Of a stretch of 64,000 nt of DNA, positions 25,321 to 40,300 are shown in pieces (the stretch's first letter is position 1; each line of letters opens with the position of its first letter). Source of the stretch: Paenibacillus polymyxa (GTDB lineage: Bacteria; Bacillota; Bacilli; Paenibacillales; Paenibacillaceae); assembly GCF_015710975.1 (NCBI RefSeq), contig NZ_CP049783.1:5179001-5243000 (forward strand). The letters are read 5' to 3'. The translations under genes and the position numbers were made by a program. The notes beneath the pieces are model-generated. The model did no database searches and was not told the origin of the DNA. It was given only the letters and a program-made list of their open reading frames with translations.

Positions 25321-28300
25321 CCGCAATCTGCTCCAGCTCTCCAGTCGTTAAGCCTTTGAAGGATACATCACTTGGCGTCAGTTCCGGTTGTTCCTGAGCC
25401 GCACAATGCGCAATGACCTCTTGCAAAGCGGATTGCAGCAGTCCCGCCACACGCTCCAGCGTTTCTTTACGATACTGCTTACGGCTGTAAGCAATTGTCA
25501 AACGCAGCGTGCCTTCCGAGATCATCGCGTTTAAATCCAGCGTGTACGGCAAGCGGGAATGGGCATCCTCTGTCTCCCCTGCATGGTAGGACGACAACGT
25601 GATTCCACTGTTTTGCAGATCCTGATCGACTTGCCCCAAATAGTTAAAGCTAATTTCCGGCTCGGCTGCAATTGCATGTGCTTCACCTGATCCGGACGCA
25701 GGGGACAGGTAGCGCCAGGTGCCATAGGTCAGCCCTTTATGCGGAATCCGGCGCAAGCCTTCCTTCGTTTCTTTAATCCGCTGAGCCAGTGTCATTTCCT
25801 TGCCGGTCTCCAGCAGCACTGGATACAAGCTCGTAAACCAGCCTACAGTACGTGTAATATCCACCTCTGGCAGGATCGTTTCCCGACCGTGTCCCTCTAG
25901 GTTCACCAGCACATGGCCTGCGCCTGTCCAGTTGTGGAGCGCGAGTCCCAGCGCGGTCAGCAGCAAATCATTGACCTCGGTGTTGTAGGCGCGATGGGCC
26001 TGCTTCAGCAGTTGCTCGGTTTCAGCTTCGGTCCACGCTACTGTCAGCACTTCGCTGTCTGCGTTCAAGGAGCCCTCGTAGGCAAAATCCTTAGGCAGCG
26101 GCGTAGCTTCCGCTTTGGCCTGTTCCAGCTGCTTCCAATAAACTTCATCCGAGGCAGCCTCAGGACGGTTGGCGTAAGAAGATAACTCCTGTGCCCAAGT
26201 TTGGAAGGAATCTGTTTTATACGGCAATCGTACAGGCTCACCCTTGCTCGCCTGCTCGTAGCCTGTCGAGAAATCTTCGAACAGAATCCGCCACGACACT
26301 CCGTCCACCACCAAGTGGTGAATGGCGATCAGCAGATGGTCGCCTTCGGCTGTACGGAACCTTCCCAGCTTCACCAACGGTCCTGCGGACAGGTCCATGC
26401 TGCTTTGAATTTCCGTTGCCTTCGCTTCCAGCGCTTCCGCATAGTTTTCCTGTTTACGGTAGTCCACTGTTTCCAGCGTATACAGCGTGCCTTCCTCTAC
26501 AGCCCGTGTCCAAGCCGTATAACCAGCGGAAGTCTGACGGAAGACCATACGTAGCGCATCATGATGCTTCACGAGGTGATCCATCACTTGACGAATCGCC
26601 GTCTCCTCAAAGCCCTCAGCGCGATAGAGCATGACCGCCTGATTAAAGTGCTGCGGACGCTCGCGCTCCTGCGCAAAGAACCAATGCTGGATCGGAAGTA
26701 GCGCCGTTTCCCCGCTCACTTCTTCTTGATTGGCCATACGACGGACCTCATGCATATGCGGTGCCAGGGCTGCAACTGTCGGATATTGGAACAAATCCTT
26801 CATGTCCAGCTTATAGCCGGCCTGGAACGCACGGGATGCGATTTGGATGGCTTTGATCGAATCACCGCCCAGATCAAAGAAATTGTCCAAAATACCGACC
26901 GTCTGTAGTCCCAGTACGGACTGCCAGACCGCGACCAGCGCGCGTTCTTGCACCGTACGCGGCTCTGCATAGTCGGCTCCGGTTTGCAGGCTGCCTTCCG
27001 GTACCGGCAATGCCTTGCGGTCGATTTTGCCATTAGGGCTCAGCGGCATTTGCTCCAGCTGTACAAAGTAGGACGGTACCATGTAGCTTGGCAATTCTCG
27101 GCCCAGCTCACTTCTCAGCTCGCTGGCTCCGATTTCTTGCCCCGCAACATAGTAGGCCACCATTTGTTTTTGGCCCGTTTCATCCGTACGAGCCATGACC
27201 ACCGCTTCTCGTACCGATTCCACTTGGAGCAGCTGCGTTTCGACCTCGCCTAGTTCAATCCGGTACCCCCGGATTTTCACCTGATGGTCGATCCGGCCCA
27301 GATACTCAATGTTCCCGTCCGGCATCCATCTCGCCAAATCGCCGGTGCGGTACATCCGTTCATAGCCTGCTTCCCCGCCAGCAAACGGATCTTTCACAAA
27401 TTTCTCGGCCGTCAGCTCCGGACGGTTCAGGTAACCACGGGCCACACCGACACCGCCGATGCATAGTTCCCCTGCTACACCAATCGGCTGCAATTGCTCC
27501 GTGCCTTCCTTCACAATGTACAGACGGATATTCTGAATCGGTTTCCCGATCGGAATCACTGCATATTCCTCATCCGGCTCGCAATCAAAGTACGATACGT
27601 CCACCGTCGCTTCGGTTGGTCCATACAGGTTGACCAGCTTCGCTCCGGCGAGAGTCGACACGAGCCGCTGGAACCGGGCCACATGCTGTGGCGGCAACGC
27701 TTCACCACTGGCAAAGACATGGCGCAGCGTGCCCAGCTTCGCTTGCGTTACTTCTCGTGGCTGCTGCTCCACATACTCCAGGAATGCACGCAGCATAGCG
27801 GGTACAAAGTGCATTGTAGTCACGCCGTCGCGGGCAATCGTGTCCACGATGTCTTCCGGGTTCTTTTCCCCGCCCACGGACAACAGGCTTACCTTCGAGC
27901 CGACCATCGACCACCAGAACAGCTCCCACACCGACACGTCGAAGGTGAAGGCGGTCTTTTGCAGAATCGTATCTTCCGCACTCAAGCCGTAGCGATTATG
28001 CATCCACAAAATCCGGTTCAGCACGGAATGGTGCTCCACCATCACGCCCTTCGGTTTTCCCGTCGAACCGGAGGTATAAATGACATAGGCAACATGATGC
28101 GGTCCAGCTAGGGGCTCCAGATTTGAGCCGTCTTCGTGGTAAATGTGCTTGCCATCTTGCTCCTGACGATCCAGCACCAGCACCTGACCATCGAAACTCA
28201 GCGACGCTTGCTCCGCCAGATGCGCTTGCGTCAGCACCAGCTTCGCGCCCGAGTCCTCCAGCATAAAGCGGATACGATCGGCCGGATATTCCGGATCAAT

Positions 28301-31300
28301 CGGCACATAGGCTCCGCCGGCCTTCAGGATCGCGTAGATGCCTACGATCATGTCTAATGAACGGTGGACCAGAATGCCCACAGGCTGATCCGGCTGAACC
28401 CCTTGCGCACGCAACGTCCGCGCTAAACGGTTGGCTCGTTCGTTCAGCTCACGGTAGGTCAACGAATCCGCTCCGCACAACACCGCCACTTGCTCCGGTG
28501 TATTCGCTGCCTGCTGCTCGAACAGTGCACTTAGCGTTTGGTCCTGCGGATAAGCTGCCGCTGTATCTCCCCACACCTGAACGATCTGTGCCTGCTCTTC
28601 CGCTGTCACCAATGCCAGCTCATTCACACGGATATACGGATTGTCTACGATTTGCCCGATGACGTGGTTGATATGACCATAGATACGCTCCATTGCAGAC
28701 CGGTTATACACCAGTGCATTGTACTCAAGCAGAATAGAGATATCTTCATCTGGCACGACAATCAGGTTAAAATCGTAGTTGGTTTGCTCTGCAAGTTCCA
28801 CATTGGCAATAGAGAAGCCTGTTTGTGCCTCTGCTTCGCCGGAATCGCCCATCTGCTTCTTCATTTGCTGCCCGATGGGGTAGTTTTCAAAGACCATGAT
28901 GTGATTGATCAGGTCTTGTTTTTGTTCAGTCCGTGCCTGAATGTCGTAGAGCGGGAACGTGTCATAGACACTGGAGGCCAAAGCCTGTTCCTGTGTACGC
29001 TGCAATACGTCAGCAAATGTAGCATCCGTTGCACTGCATATGCGTACCGGAATCGTGTTGATAAACAAACCAATCATGCTCTCCACACCTGGAATTTCTG
29101 CCGGACGACCGGATACCACACTACCAAACACAACATCCTGATGATTATTGTATTTCTGTAAAATAACGCCCCAAACGCTTTGCAGCAATGTGTTAATCGT
29201 GACATGTTGTTGCTTGGCCATTTGATTTAAGGCGGCACTCCGTTCTTTACCCAACATCAATGGCAGCTTTTCCAAAACATAGCCGGAATTTGAACTTTGA
29301 CCGCTTCTGTTTGTGTCGTCATCCCGTTCTGCTACAGAAACTTGCGCATTCTCACCAGGCAACAAGGTTTGCTGCTCAAAACCTGCCAAATAGTCACTCC
29401 AATAACGAGATGCTTCCTGTGCATCTTGGTGTTCCAACCATTCGATATAGTCACTATACGGCTTGACAGGTGCGAGCTCTGGCTGCTTGTTCTCCAGCAA
29501 GGCAGCATATGCACCAAACACTTCGTCCGTCATCAGGGACAGGCACCAGCCGTCCATCACAATATGATGGAAGCTCCATACAAACCGGTACGAGTGATCA
29601 CCCGTGCAGAAGACAGCTACGCGCATGAGCGCATCCTTGCTTAAATCAAAGCCACGAGCTTTGTCCTGAGTCACAAATTCAGCTACAGCGTGTTTACGCC
29701 CTCTGACATCTTCATAACGGAAGCTCGGATTTTTATGGCGATAGACGATTTGCAAGGGTTGTCCATGCCAGCCGCTGTAGAAATTCGTCCGTAATATCGC
29801 ATGTCGGCTAACCAGCAGCTTCAAGCTTTCCTCGAATATAGCTGGCGTAAAGTGGCCCTCAAGATCAAAGGTTGCCTGCTCAAAATACACGCCGGTTTCT
29901 GCATTCATCAGACTGTGGAACAGCATCCCCTTTTGCATGGGGGTCAACGGGTACACATTTTCCAATTCCCCAACCGTCTTGGTCTGTTCCTTAATCGTAT
30001 CGAATTGCTCCAGGGTCAGGCCTTTGAACAGTACATCACTCGGAGTCAATTCGGTCTGCTCCCGTGTCACACAATGCTCGATCGTTTCAAGCAGATTGGA
30101 TTTCAACAGATCAGCCAGCATTTGGACCGTATCTTTACGGAAGGCTTTGCCGTTATACCGAATGTCGAGTTCCAGGATGCCGTTCGTGACGATTCCGCTC
30201 ACATCGAGCGCATATTTCATCTTCGTCCGGTCACTCACGACCGATCCCATCGAGTAAGGAGACATGCGGATATCGCTGTTTGGCAAGTCTTGATCCAACT
30301 GTCCGAGATAGTTAAAGCTTACTTGTGGCTCGGCAAAAGCTTGATGTTGACCAAGGTTCAGTACATCTGCTTGCTGAATCGCTTGACCAGATTCACTCCA
30401 ATATCTCCAGATTCCGTAGCCCATTCCCTTATTCGGAATCTGACGCAGGCTCTCTTTGACCTGTTTGATTCGATCCGACAAAGCATGACCACGACCGATA
30501 TCCAGCAGCACCGGATATGGACTCGTAAACCAGCCTACCGTACGAGAAATGTCTGTATCCGGCAAAATGTTCTCCCGTCCGTGTCCCTCTAAATGAATCA
30601 AACTGCGTTCATGACCCGTCAACGTGTACAGCGTCATGCCTAGTGCAGTCAGCAGCAAAGCGTTCACTTCCGTGTTGTACGCGCGGTGTGCTTGCTTCAA
30701 TAGTTTTTCTGTCTCTTCTTCCGTAAGCTGGAAGACCACGGTATCCGTGTCAGCCCAGGTAAACGGTTCGGCCTCCGCTTGATCCTCAGGCAAACGTACT
30801 TGGTCAGCCAAAGCAGCAGCGTTCCATTGCTTCCAGTAGGCGTATTCGCTGTCCATGGCTGCGCTATTCGCATAGACGGAAAGTTTTTGTGACCAGGAAC
30901 GGAATGAATCTGTTTTGTCCGGTAACTGGAGCGTCTCTTCACGGATGGCCTGTTCATAGGCTACAGCTAAATCTTCGAACAAAATGCGCCATGATACCCC
31001 GTCCACGACCAAATGGTGAATTACCATCAACAGATGATCCCCATCTGCACAGTGGAACAAACCAGCCTTCAACAGCGGCCCTTCATGCAGCTGGATACTG
31101 CTTTGAATTTCACTAGCTTTCGCCTCAATAGCTGCGCTGAGCGTGGCTTCATCCGTCAAGTTCGTAAAGTCCACCACGTCCAGGTGATACAGCTCGCCTT
31201 CCTGTACTCCGCGGTTCCAGGCTTCATAGCCTTGCTCGGTCTTGCTGAACACCATCCGCAGAGCATCATGGTGCGCTGTGAGTTTGTCAAGTGCCTGACG

Positions 31301-34300
31301 CAGAGCGGACTCATCAAACCCTTGCTTCTGGTGCAGCATCACCGCCTGATTAAAGTGATGCGCATCTACTTGCTCCTGGGCAAAGAACCAATGCTGGATT
31401 GGAGACAAAGTTGTTTCCCCGCTCACTTCTCCCTGATCTACCCTACGACTTACCTCGTGCATATGCGGTGCCAGTGTTGCGACGGTTGGGTAGCGGAACA
31501 AATCTTTCATGTCCAGCTTGTAGCCTGCGTGGAACGCACGCGATACGATTTGAATTGCCTTGATCGAATCGCCGCCCAGGTCAAAGAAATTGTCCAAAAT
31601 CCCGACAGTGGACACGCCCAGGATGGACTGCCAGATCGCTACGAGTGCTCGTTCTGCTACCGTACGTGGCGCTGCATACTCTGCACCGCTGTGCAGACTG
31701 CCTTTCGGTGCTGGCAGGGACTTGCGGTCGATTTTGCCGTTCGGTGTCAGTGGCATCTGCTCCAACCAGATGAAATACGACGGCACCATATAGCTTGGCA
31801 GCGCTTGTCCCAGCTTCTGTCTCAGCTCACCAGCTCCAAGCTCTTGACTTGCGACGTAGTACGCCACGAGCTGGGTTTGACCCGTTTCGTCCGTACGGGC
31901 CATGATGACTGCTTCTTGTACGGACTCCACCTGCAGCAGCTGCGATTCGATCTCGCCCAGTTCGATCCGGTAGCCCCGGATTTTAATCTGGTGATCCATC
32001 CGCCCCAAATATTCAAGGTTGCCGTCCGGCATCCATCTGGCCAAATCGCCTGTACGATACATCCGCTCATGGCCTGCCTTGTCACCAGCAAACGGATGAT
32101 TTACAAATTTCTCGGCCGTCAGTTCTTCACGTTTCCAGTACCCACGGGCCAAGCCTTCCCCGGCAATACATAACTCACCCGGCACACCGACGGGCTGCAA
32201 TTCCCCATTCGCATTCAGGATATATATTTGGGTATTCGCGATAGGGCGTCCAATATGAATATGTTGAGCATGGGTCAGTTCCTGCACGGTCGACCACACC
32301 GTCGTTTCTGTAGGTCCGTACATGTTATAAATACGGGGACCGTTGATTTCTTGCAGTGCTGCAAGCAGCTTGGACGGCAGGGCTTCGCCCCCGACCATAA
32401 TGGCCTTCACACCTTGCAACGCTCGGGAGCCTGCTTCATGACCCAGCAGCATTTGCAACCGGGACGGCGTCATTTGCAACATTTCAATATGATGATGAGC
32501 AATCAATTCACCCAGCGCCTGAGGATTCACCTGATGCTGGTGGTCGCCAAGCACCACCGTCATTCCACCCAACAGAGGCAGGAGGGTCTCCAAGACGAAA
32601 ATATCAAAAGAAATGGTCGTCAGTGACAACATCGTTTGGCTCGTTTCAAAGTCAATGACTTCGCGCATCCCGGTAATAAAGTTGAGGACCGAGCGATGCT
32701 GGAGCATAACTCCTTTCGGATTTCCAGTCGAACCAGAGGTATAGATGACGTAAGCCAAATGCTCTGGGCGTACAATTGCCTCCAGGTTACTGCTTTCTCC
32801 CTGATACAATGCTGCATCCTCAAGAAATAGGGCATTGGCGTGGCAATGGTGCTCTTCTGCCAAATCACGACGGGTCAGAAGCACTGCGGCCTCGCTATCT
32901 TCCAGCATGTATTGAATACGAGAGGACGGAAATTCGGGATCAATCGGCACATAAGCACCGCCTGCTTTTAGCACAGCCAGCAGACCTACGATCATTTCCA
33001 CGGAGCGCTGCACCATCAGACCGACCAGTTTGTCAGGTCCTACTCCCTGTGCTTGAAGCACTCGTGCCAGCGAATTCGCCCGTTCATTTAGCTCCTGATA
33101 AGTCAGACGCTGATGTCCAAACACCAGTGCCACCTGATCCGGTGTCTGTGCCACCTGTTCTTCAAACAGCTGATGGATCGTTTGATGAGACGGAAATGCA
33201 ATAGTCGTGTCATTAAATCCGGCTGTAATCTGTTGTTTTTCCGCTGCTGTGAGTAGTTCCAGCTCTTCCACCCGAACATGCGGGTTGAGCGAAATTTGCT
33301 CCAAGAGACGCGCAAAATGTCCATATAGGCGCTCAATACCTGCTTGATCAAAGCTGAGCGTGTTATACATAAAACGAATCTTGATGCCTTCACCTGGCAT
33401 CACGACAACGTTCAGATCGTAGTTGGTTTCCTCTGTAGACACCACGTTTGAAATTGTGAAGGGATCCTGTCCATCACTGCCCAGTTGCTCTACCTGCTGC
33501 TCCACCGGGTAATTTTCAAATATCATAATATGGTTGATTAAATCCTGCTTCTGCTCGGTCAGTGCTTGAATTTCATACAGCGGGAACGCATCGTAAGCAT
33601 TGGAAGCCAGCGCCTGCCGCTGTGTTCGTTTCATCAGCTCGACAAAGCTTTCACCTGGTTCAGACTGCACACGCACTGGAATTGTATTGATAAATAGCCC
33701 GATCATGTGCTCCACACCTGGAATATCCCCTGGACGACCGGACACAACGCTGCCGAACACGACATCCGTACTGTTGTTATATTTCTGCAACAAGACGCCC
33801 CATACCGTCTGAATCAGCGTATTGATCGTCACCTGATTTTGCTTCGCCACCCGTTCGATCTGGGCAACCAGCTCTGGCTGGAATTCGCAATCCAGATCTT
33901 CAGCGATATATTCCCCGTCTTGCATCGATTTCGGCTGTGCTTTTTGCTGCGGAAGCGTAATTTGCTGCTCGTAGTCCGCCAGATACCCACGCCAGTATTG
34001 CAGGGCTGCCTCACGGTCCTGACGTTCCAGCCATTCGATAAAACGACTGAACGGCGTGACAGGCTCCAGCACTGGCTCATCACCCGCACGCAGTGCCAGA
34101 TAGCTACCGAATACTTCCTGTGTCATAAAGGACAAGCACCAGCCATCCATCAAAATGTGATGGAAGCTCCAGATAAAGTGATACGTTTCATCCCCAGTTT
34201 GCAGGATCGAGATACGAAGGAGTGCATCCTCCGCGAGACGGAATCCTTTCGCTTTATCGGCAAGGGTAAATGCCTCAACACGTGCTTTACGTTCTTCTTT

Positions 34301-37300
34301 TTCCAGTCCGCGCAGGTCTTCATAGTACAACTCTCCGCTGCGATTGCGGAAAACGACTTGTACAGGCTCGTCCTTCCATGAACTGATAAAGTTCGTCCGT
34401 AATGCTTCATGACGCTGTACAAGCAGATCCAGGCTTTTACCGAAAGTAACCACATCGAAGCGCCCATTCAGCTCAAAGGATGCTTGCTCAAAATAAGCCG
34501 CCGAGCTCTCATCCATCAGGCTGAAAAAGAGCATACCCTTTTGCATCGGTGTCAAAGCATATACATTTTCCAGCTCGCCCAGATCCCGCGTATCTTCCAC
34601 CAATTGTTCCAGCTCGTCCAGCGTTACATGGTTTAACAGAACATCACTTGGGGTCAGCACTGTTCTTTCTTGGGCAACACAATGGCTAATCACCTCACGC
34701 AAGCCGGATGCCAGCAGTTCTCCCAGCCGCTCCATCGTTTCATGACGGAACTGCGTTGTACCGTAGCGAATCGTGAACACCAACTCGCCATCCTCGATTA
34801 ATCCGTTGATATCCAGTGCAAAATCCATAGTCGCGTTCGTGCTGACAGGCACACCAATGGAATAAGCGGAAGGCTGTAAATCGTTGCCTTTATAATCCTG
34901 ATCGAATTGGCCTAAATAGTTAAAACTGATCTCAGGCTGAGTCTCTAACTGCACGCCTGCTTTCTCCAGCACATTTAGATCCGACAGGTAGCGTAAAATC
35001 CCATAGCCGATGCCTTTTTGCGGAATATGACGCAGCCCTTCTTTGGTCCGCTTGATCAGGCGAGCAGTATGTCCCCCTTCTCCCAGACTTCCATCCAGGA
35101 CAACCGGGAATTGGCTCGTAAACCAGCCGACCGTGCGCGTAATATCCACATCTGGCACAATGGCTTCCCGTCCATGGCCCTCCAAGTTGATCAGCACTCG
35201 TTCGGAACCCGACCAGTCATAGACGGCTTTTCCGAGCGCGGCTAGCAACAGGTCATTCATTTCCGTGTTGTACGCGCGATGAGCTTGTTTGAGCAGCTGC
35301 TCCGTTTCCTGCTTCGTCCAGCGGACCGTCACCACCTCACTGTCTCCCAGCCGTGCATTATCATTTGCAAAATCCTTCGGCAAAGGCTTCGCAAGGCTTG
35401 CTTCGGCTTGTTCGATATGCTGCCAGTAGGCCAGTTCCCACTCCATCGTCGCACTGTTGGCATAGGCTGACAGTTGTTTGGCCCATACCTGGAACGAATC
35501 TGTTTTATGCGGCAGCCGAATAGCTGTGCCAGTTTGACCTGCGACTGCCTGCTCATAACCAGATGCCAAATCCTCCAGTAAAATACGCCAAGATACACCG
35601 TCCACCACCAAATGATGAATGACGATTAATACATGGTCGCCCTCAGCACAATGAAACAGACCGAGCTTCACCAGTGGACCCGCGCTCAAATGAATGCTGG
35701 CTTGAATTTCACTCGCCTTAGCTTCAACAGCGGCAGATTCGTCTTCCACTCCGCTGAAATCTACAATATCCAGCGTGTATAGCTCGCCTTCATCTACACT
35801 GCGGTTCCAAGCGGCATAGCCCTGCTCCGTCTCACGGAATACCGTGCGCAGTGCGTCATGATGCTGGACCATACGGTCCATCGTACGGCGTAGCGCGTCG
35901 ACGTCAAAGCCCCCAGCTCGGTACAGCATCATCGCCTGGTTGCTGTGGTGCAGATCAGCCGGCTGCTGCTCGAAGAACCAGCGCTGAATAGGTGTCAGTT
36001 CCACCTGGCCTACTGCCTCTTCCTGACTGGCCATCTTGCCATCTGTACGAAGCAACGGACTGAGTGCCGCTACCGTCGGATGGCTGAAGAGGTCTTTCAT
36101 GTTCAGTCGATAACCTGCCTGCAGCAAGCGGGAGGATACTTGCAAGGCTTTGATCGAATCGCCGCCCAGCTCGAAGAAGTTATCCTGCGTGCCTACGGCA
36201 TCCATGCCAAGCACTGCGGCCCATACCGCAGCCAATACCTGCTCCACCGTAGTACGCGGTGCCACATAGGCTGCTCCCGTATGGATGCTGCCTTCCGGTT
36301 CCGGCAAAGCCTTGCGGTCGATTTTGCCGTTGCTGGTCAGCGGGATCGTCTCCAGTCGCATCAGGCGTGCAGGCACCATATGCGCTGGCAGTCCGGCTTC
36401 CAGCTCTGCTTGTACTTCCTCAATCCGCAGCTCGGCTTCTCCCGTGATGTATCCGCACAAATACTTGTGTCCACGCTCGTCCGTCCGGTCGATGACTACA
36501 GCTTGTCGCACACCTGGTACCCGCTGAATTACGGTTTCAATCTCGCCCAGCTCGATCCGATATCCCCGGATTTTGACTTGATAGTCCATCCGGCCGATAA
36601 AGTCTACATTGCCGTCTGGCATCCACCGCGCCAAATCGCCGGTGCGATACAAACGTTCACCCGGTACGTACGGGTTCGCTACGAATTTCTCGGCCGTCAG
36701 GTCCGCACGGTTCAGGTATCCCCGTGCGACCCCGGCACCGCCAATGCATAGCTCACCCAGTACGCCGATCGGCACTGGATTCAGTTGGCTGTCTACGATG
36801 TAGAAACGGGCGTTCAGCCATGCCTGACCAATCGGCACATTCCCGCTGCTTGGCAGCTTTGACAGCTCTTCGTCGTAGAAGCTGGAGTCAATCGCCGCTT
36901 CCGTGACCCCATAGCTGTTGATGATACGGATATCTGCGCCAAACCGTTCTTGCAGCACTCGGTAGTCCGTCACGCTGCAGCTGTCTGAGCTCGTAATCAG
37001 CAGCTCCAGACTGCTCATGTCCAGTCCGTGCTCGTACACATGCTGCATAAACGGTACGATCAGAGCCGGAGTCGATTCGAACACGGTGATTTGATAATCA
37101 CGAATCCAGCCATATAGACGGCTTGGATCAATGCGATCCTCTTTCGGACAGATGACCATCGTGCCGCCGTTATAGAGCGTCCGTGCAATATCGCCGACGA
37201 ACACGTCGAAGGAGAAGCTGGCCAGTTGCAGCAATCGGACTGGGAACTGGTTCAGACGGTAATCCCGGCGATAGGCCGCAGCCGTGTTCACCAAGCTGCG

Positions 37301-40300
37301 ATGCTCGATCATGACACCTTTTGGACGTCCTGTTGTCCCCGACGTATAGATCACATACGCCAAGTCTTGCGGCTCGTTGATACGTTCAATATCCGTGGTA
37401 TCCCCGGTGTACAGCGACTCATCGTCAAGTGCCAATACAGTACGCAGACGCAGCCCTGTTGCCGGTTCGGATGCTGCTTCGCTGTCAGACTTCGAATCTG
37501 CTTTCAAGCTTACGCCTTCATTCTTTTGACGGTCTCTTTCCATCGTTTCAGCGCTAACCGCCGTCTCCAGCACACCCTCGCTCTTTCCTTCGCCCATAGC
37601 CCATTGGCTTTCCTCCAGCCAACCCTGTGCGCGCTCCTGCAAGCCGATTTGCGTGAGCAGCACCGTCGCACCGCTGTCCTCCAGCATGAAACGAATGCGA
37701 TCGGACGGATAGTCTGCATCCAGCGGCACATATGCACCTCCGGACTTCCATACCGCTAGTACGCCGACCAGCATGTCCACCGAACGCTCGCTCAAGATGC
37801 CGACAATCGATTCGCGTCCAATGCCCTCATTCCGCAATCTACGGGCCAGTTGGTTCGCGCGCTCGTTCAACTCGCGGTACGTAAGCTGCCGCTCCTCGTA
37901 TACAACGGCCACATGATCCGGCATAAGCTGCGCTTGTTCTTCCACATAGGCGTGGAACAACAATTCCGATTCCTTTTCATCACTCCATGCAGCTACGCCT
38001 ACTGATCCAAAACCATCGATGATGTTCGCTTTTTCCGCAGCAGTCACCAGCTCAAGCTCATCCACCAGTGCATCTGGTCGGTGAATCGCTTCTTCAATCA
38101 TATGCAGCAAATGCTCACGGATTTGCTCTACAGCTGTACGTTCCAACACCTGCGCGTTGTACTCCAAATGGACATGGATTTCATCGCCCGGCACCACGGT
38201 GATGTTGAAATCATAGTTTGTTTGCTCTGACATGGAAGCATTGGCAATCGTAAAGCCATTGTTCCCGCGGCTACCCATCTGCTCCATGCGCTGTTCCACG
38301 GGGTAGTTTTCAAACACGATAATATGGTTCACCAGGTCCTGCTTCTGCTCGGTCAGGGCCTGAATTTCATACAACGGATAGGTTTCATAGGAACGGGAAG
38401 CCAGTGCCTGCTCCTGAATCTGCTTCATTAGCCCAGCAAACGTCATCTCTTTCTCACTGTGAATCCGTACAGGAACGGTGTTAATGAACAACCCAATCAT
38501 TTTGTCGATGCCCGGAATATCCGCTGATCTGCCGGAGACGACACTGCCAAACACCACATCCCGACTGTTGTTATACCGCTGTAGCACAACGCCCCACGCT
38601 GCTTGCAGGAATGTGTTGACCGTCACTTGCTTTTGCTTAACCAGCTTGTTCATCCGCTCCGTCACTTCACGGCCCAGTGTAAATGAAAGCTTGTCCGCTT
38701 CATATGCTTTAGCGTGACCGTCCAGCTGTTTGACCTGCGGCAATACGGTCTGCTGCTCAAAACCTGCAAAATAATCACGCCAGAACCGTTCTGCCTCCGC
38801 GTTGTCCTGCCGATCCAGCCATTCAATATATTCACTGTATGGCGTTACCGGGGCAAGCTCCGGCTTGCGGTCTTCAAGGATGGCAAAGTACGTATGAAAC
38901 GCTTCCCCGACAACCAGGAACAAGCACCAGCCGTCCATCAAAATATGATGAAAGCTCCATACAAAACGGTACGACTCCTCACCTGTACGTAAAATAGACA
39001 CCCGCATTAGCTCGCCTGAGCTGAAATGAAAGCCTGCCGCTTTGTCACGTTCCGCAAAATCAGCAAGGTATGCGGCCTGCTCTCCTGGTTCCATCGAACG
39101 CACATCTTCAAACCGGAATCCAGCCGCTTTATGGCGGTACACTACCTGTAAAGGCTGCTCATTCCAGCCACTATAAAAATTCGTTCTGAATATTTGATGG
39201 CGATCCACCAGCTGATTGAGGCTTTCGGCAAAAGCCTCCACTTGAAAGCTGCCTTGCAGATCAAATGTCGCCTGCTCAAAGTACGCCCCGGATTGCGGCT
39301 CCATGAAGCCGTGGAACAGGATGCCTTTTTGCATAGGGGTTAACGAATAAATGTTTTCCAGTTCTCCAGCAGCAGCCGTCTGCTCTACAATATGATCCAG
39401 TTCTCCGGCTGTCAGTCCCTGGAAGGACAAATCGCTTGGGGTCAGCTCCGGCAGCTCTTTGGCCACACAGTGAGCCAACACCTCACGCAAGCTCTCCTGC
39501 AGCAGATCAGCCAGTTTTTTGATCGATTTTTTCATAAACATTTTGTTGCTGTAGCTGATCGTCAGTTCCAGGGCACCGTCCGTGATCATGCCATTGATAT
39601 CCAGAGCGTACCGCTTGGTCAACGTGTCACTCATGGAAGCTCCGACGGAATAAGGAGACATGCGGAATGCATTCTGCTTCAAATCCTGATCGAATTGGCC
39701 GAGATAGTTAAAGCTGATTTCCGGCTCGACCACAAAAGCTGATTTCCCTTCCCCATCAGCAAGATATCTCAAAATCCCGTATCCAATCCCTTTATGCGGC
39801 AAACGGCGTAGCCCTTCCTTGACGTTCTTGACACGCTGTCCCACATTCCGGTCCTCGCCCATATCCAGGACCACTGGAAATTGGCTGGTAAACCAACCGA
39901 CGGTGCGCGTAATATCCATATCCGGCAAAATGGCTTCCCGTCCATGACCCTCCAGATTTACAAGCACCTGACCGATGCCTGCCCACTCCTGAACGGCCGT
40001 ACCCAAAGCTGTCAGCAGCAGGTCGTTTGCTTCTGTATTGTAGGCCCGATGGGCTTGTTTCAAAAATTGTTCCGTTTCTTCGACCGTCCACGCTACGGTC
40101 AGTGTCCGATCATCGCGAAGCTGTGGTTTGGCCTGAGACTTACGAGTATAATCCTTAGGCAATGCCTCTTGTGCAGCACCAGATCGCTCCACCTGCTCCC
40201 AATATGGCCGTTCCTTCTCCAACGCAGTGCTGTTCGCATAAGCTGACAGCTGATCCGCCCAAAGGCGGAAGGAATCCGTCTTATTCGGCAAGCGGACAGA

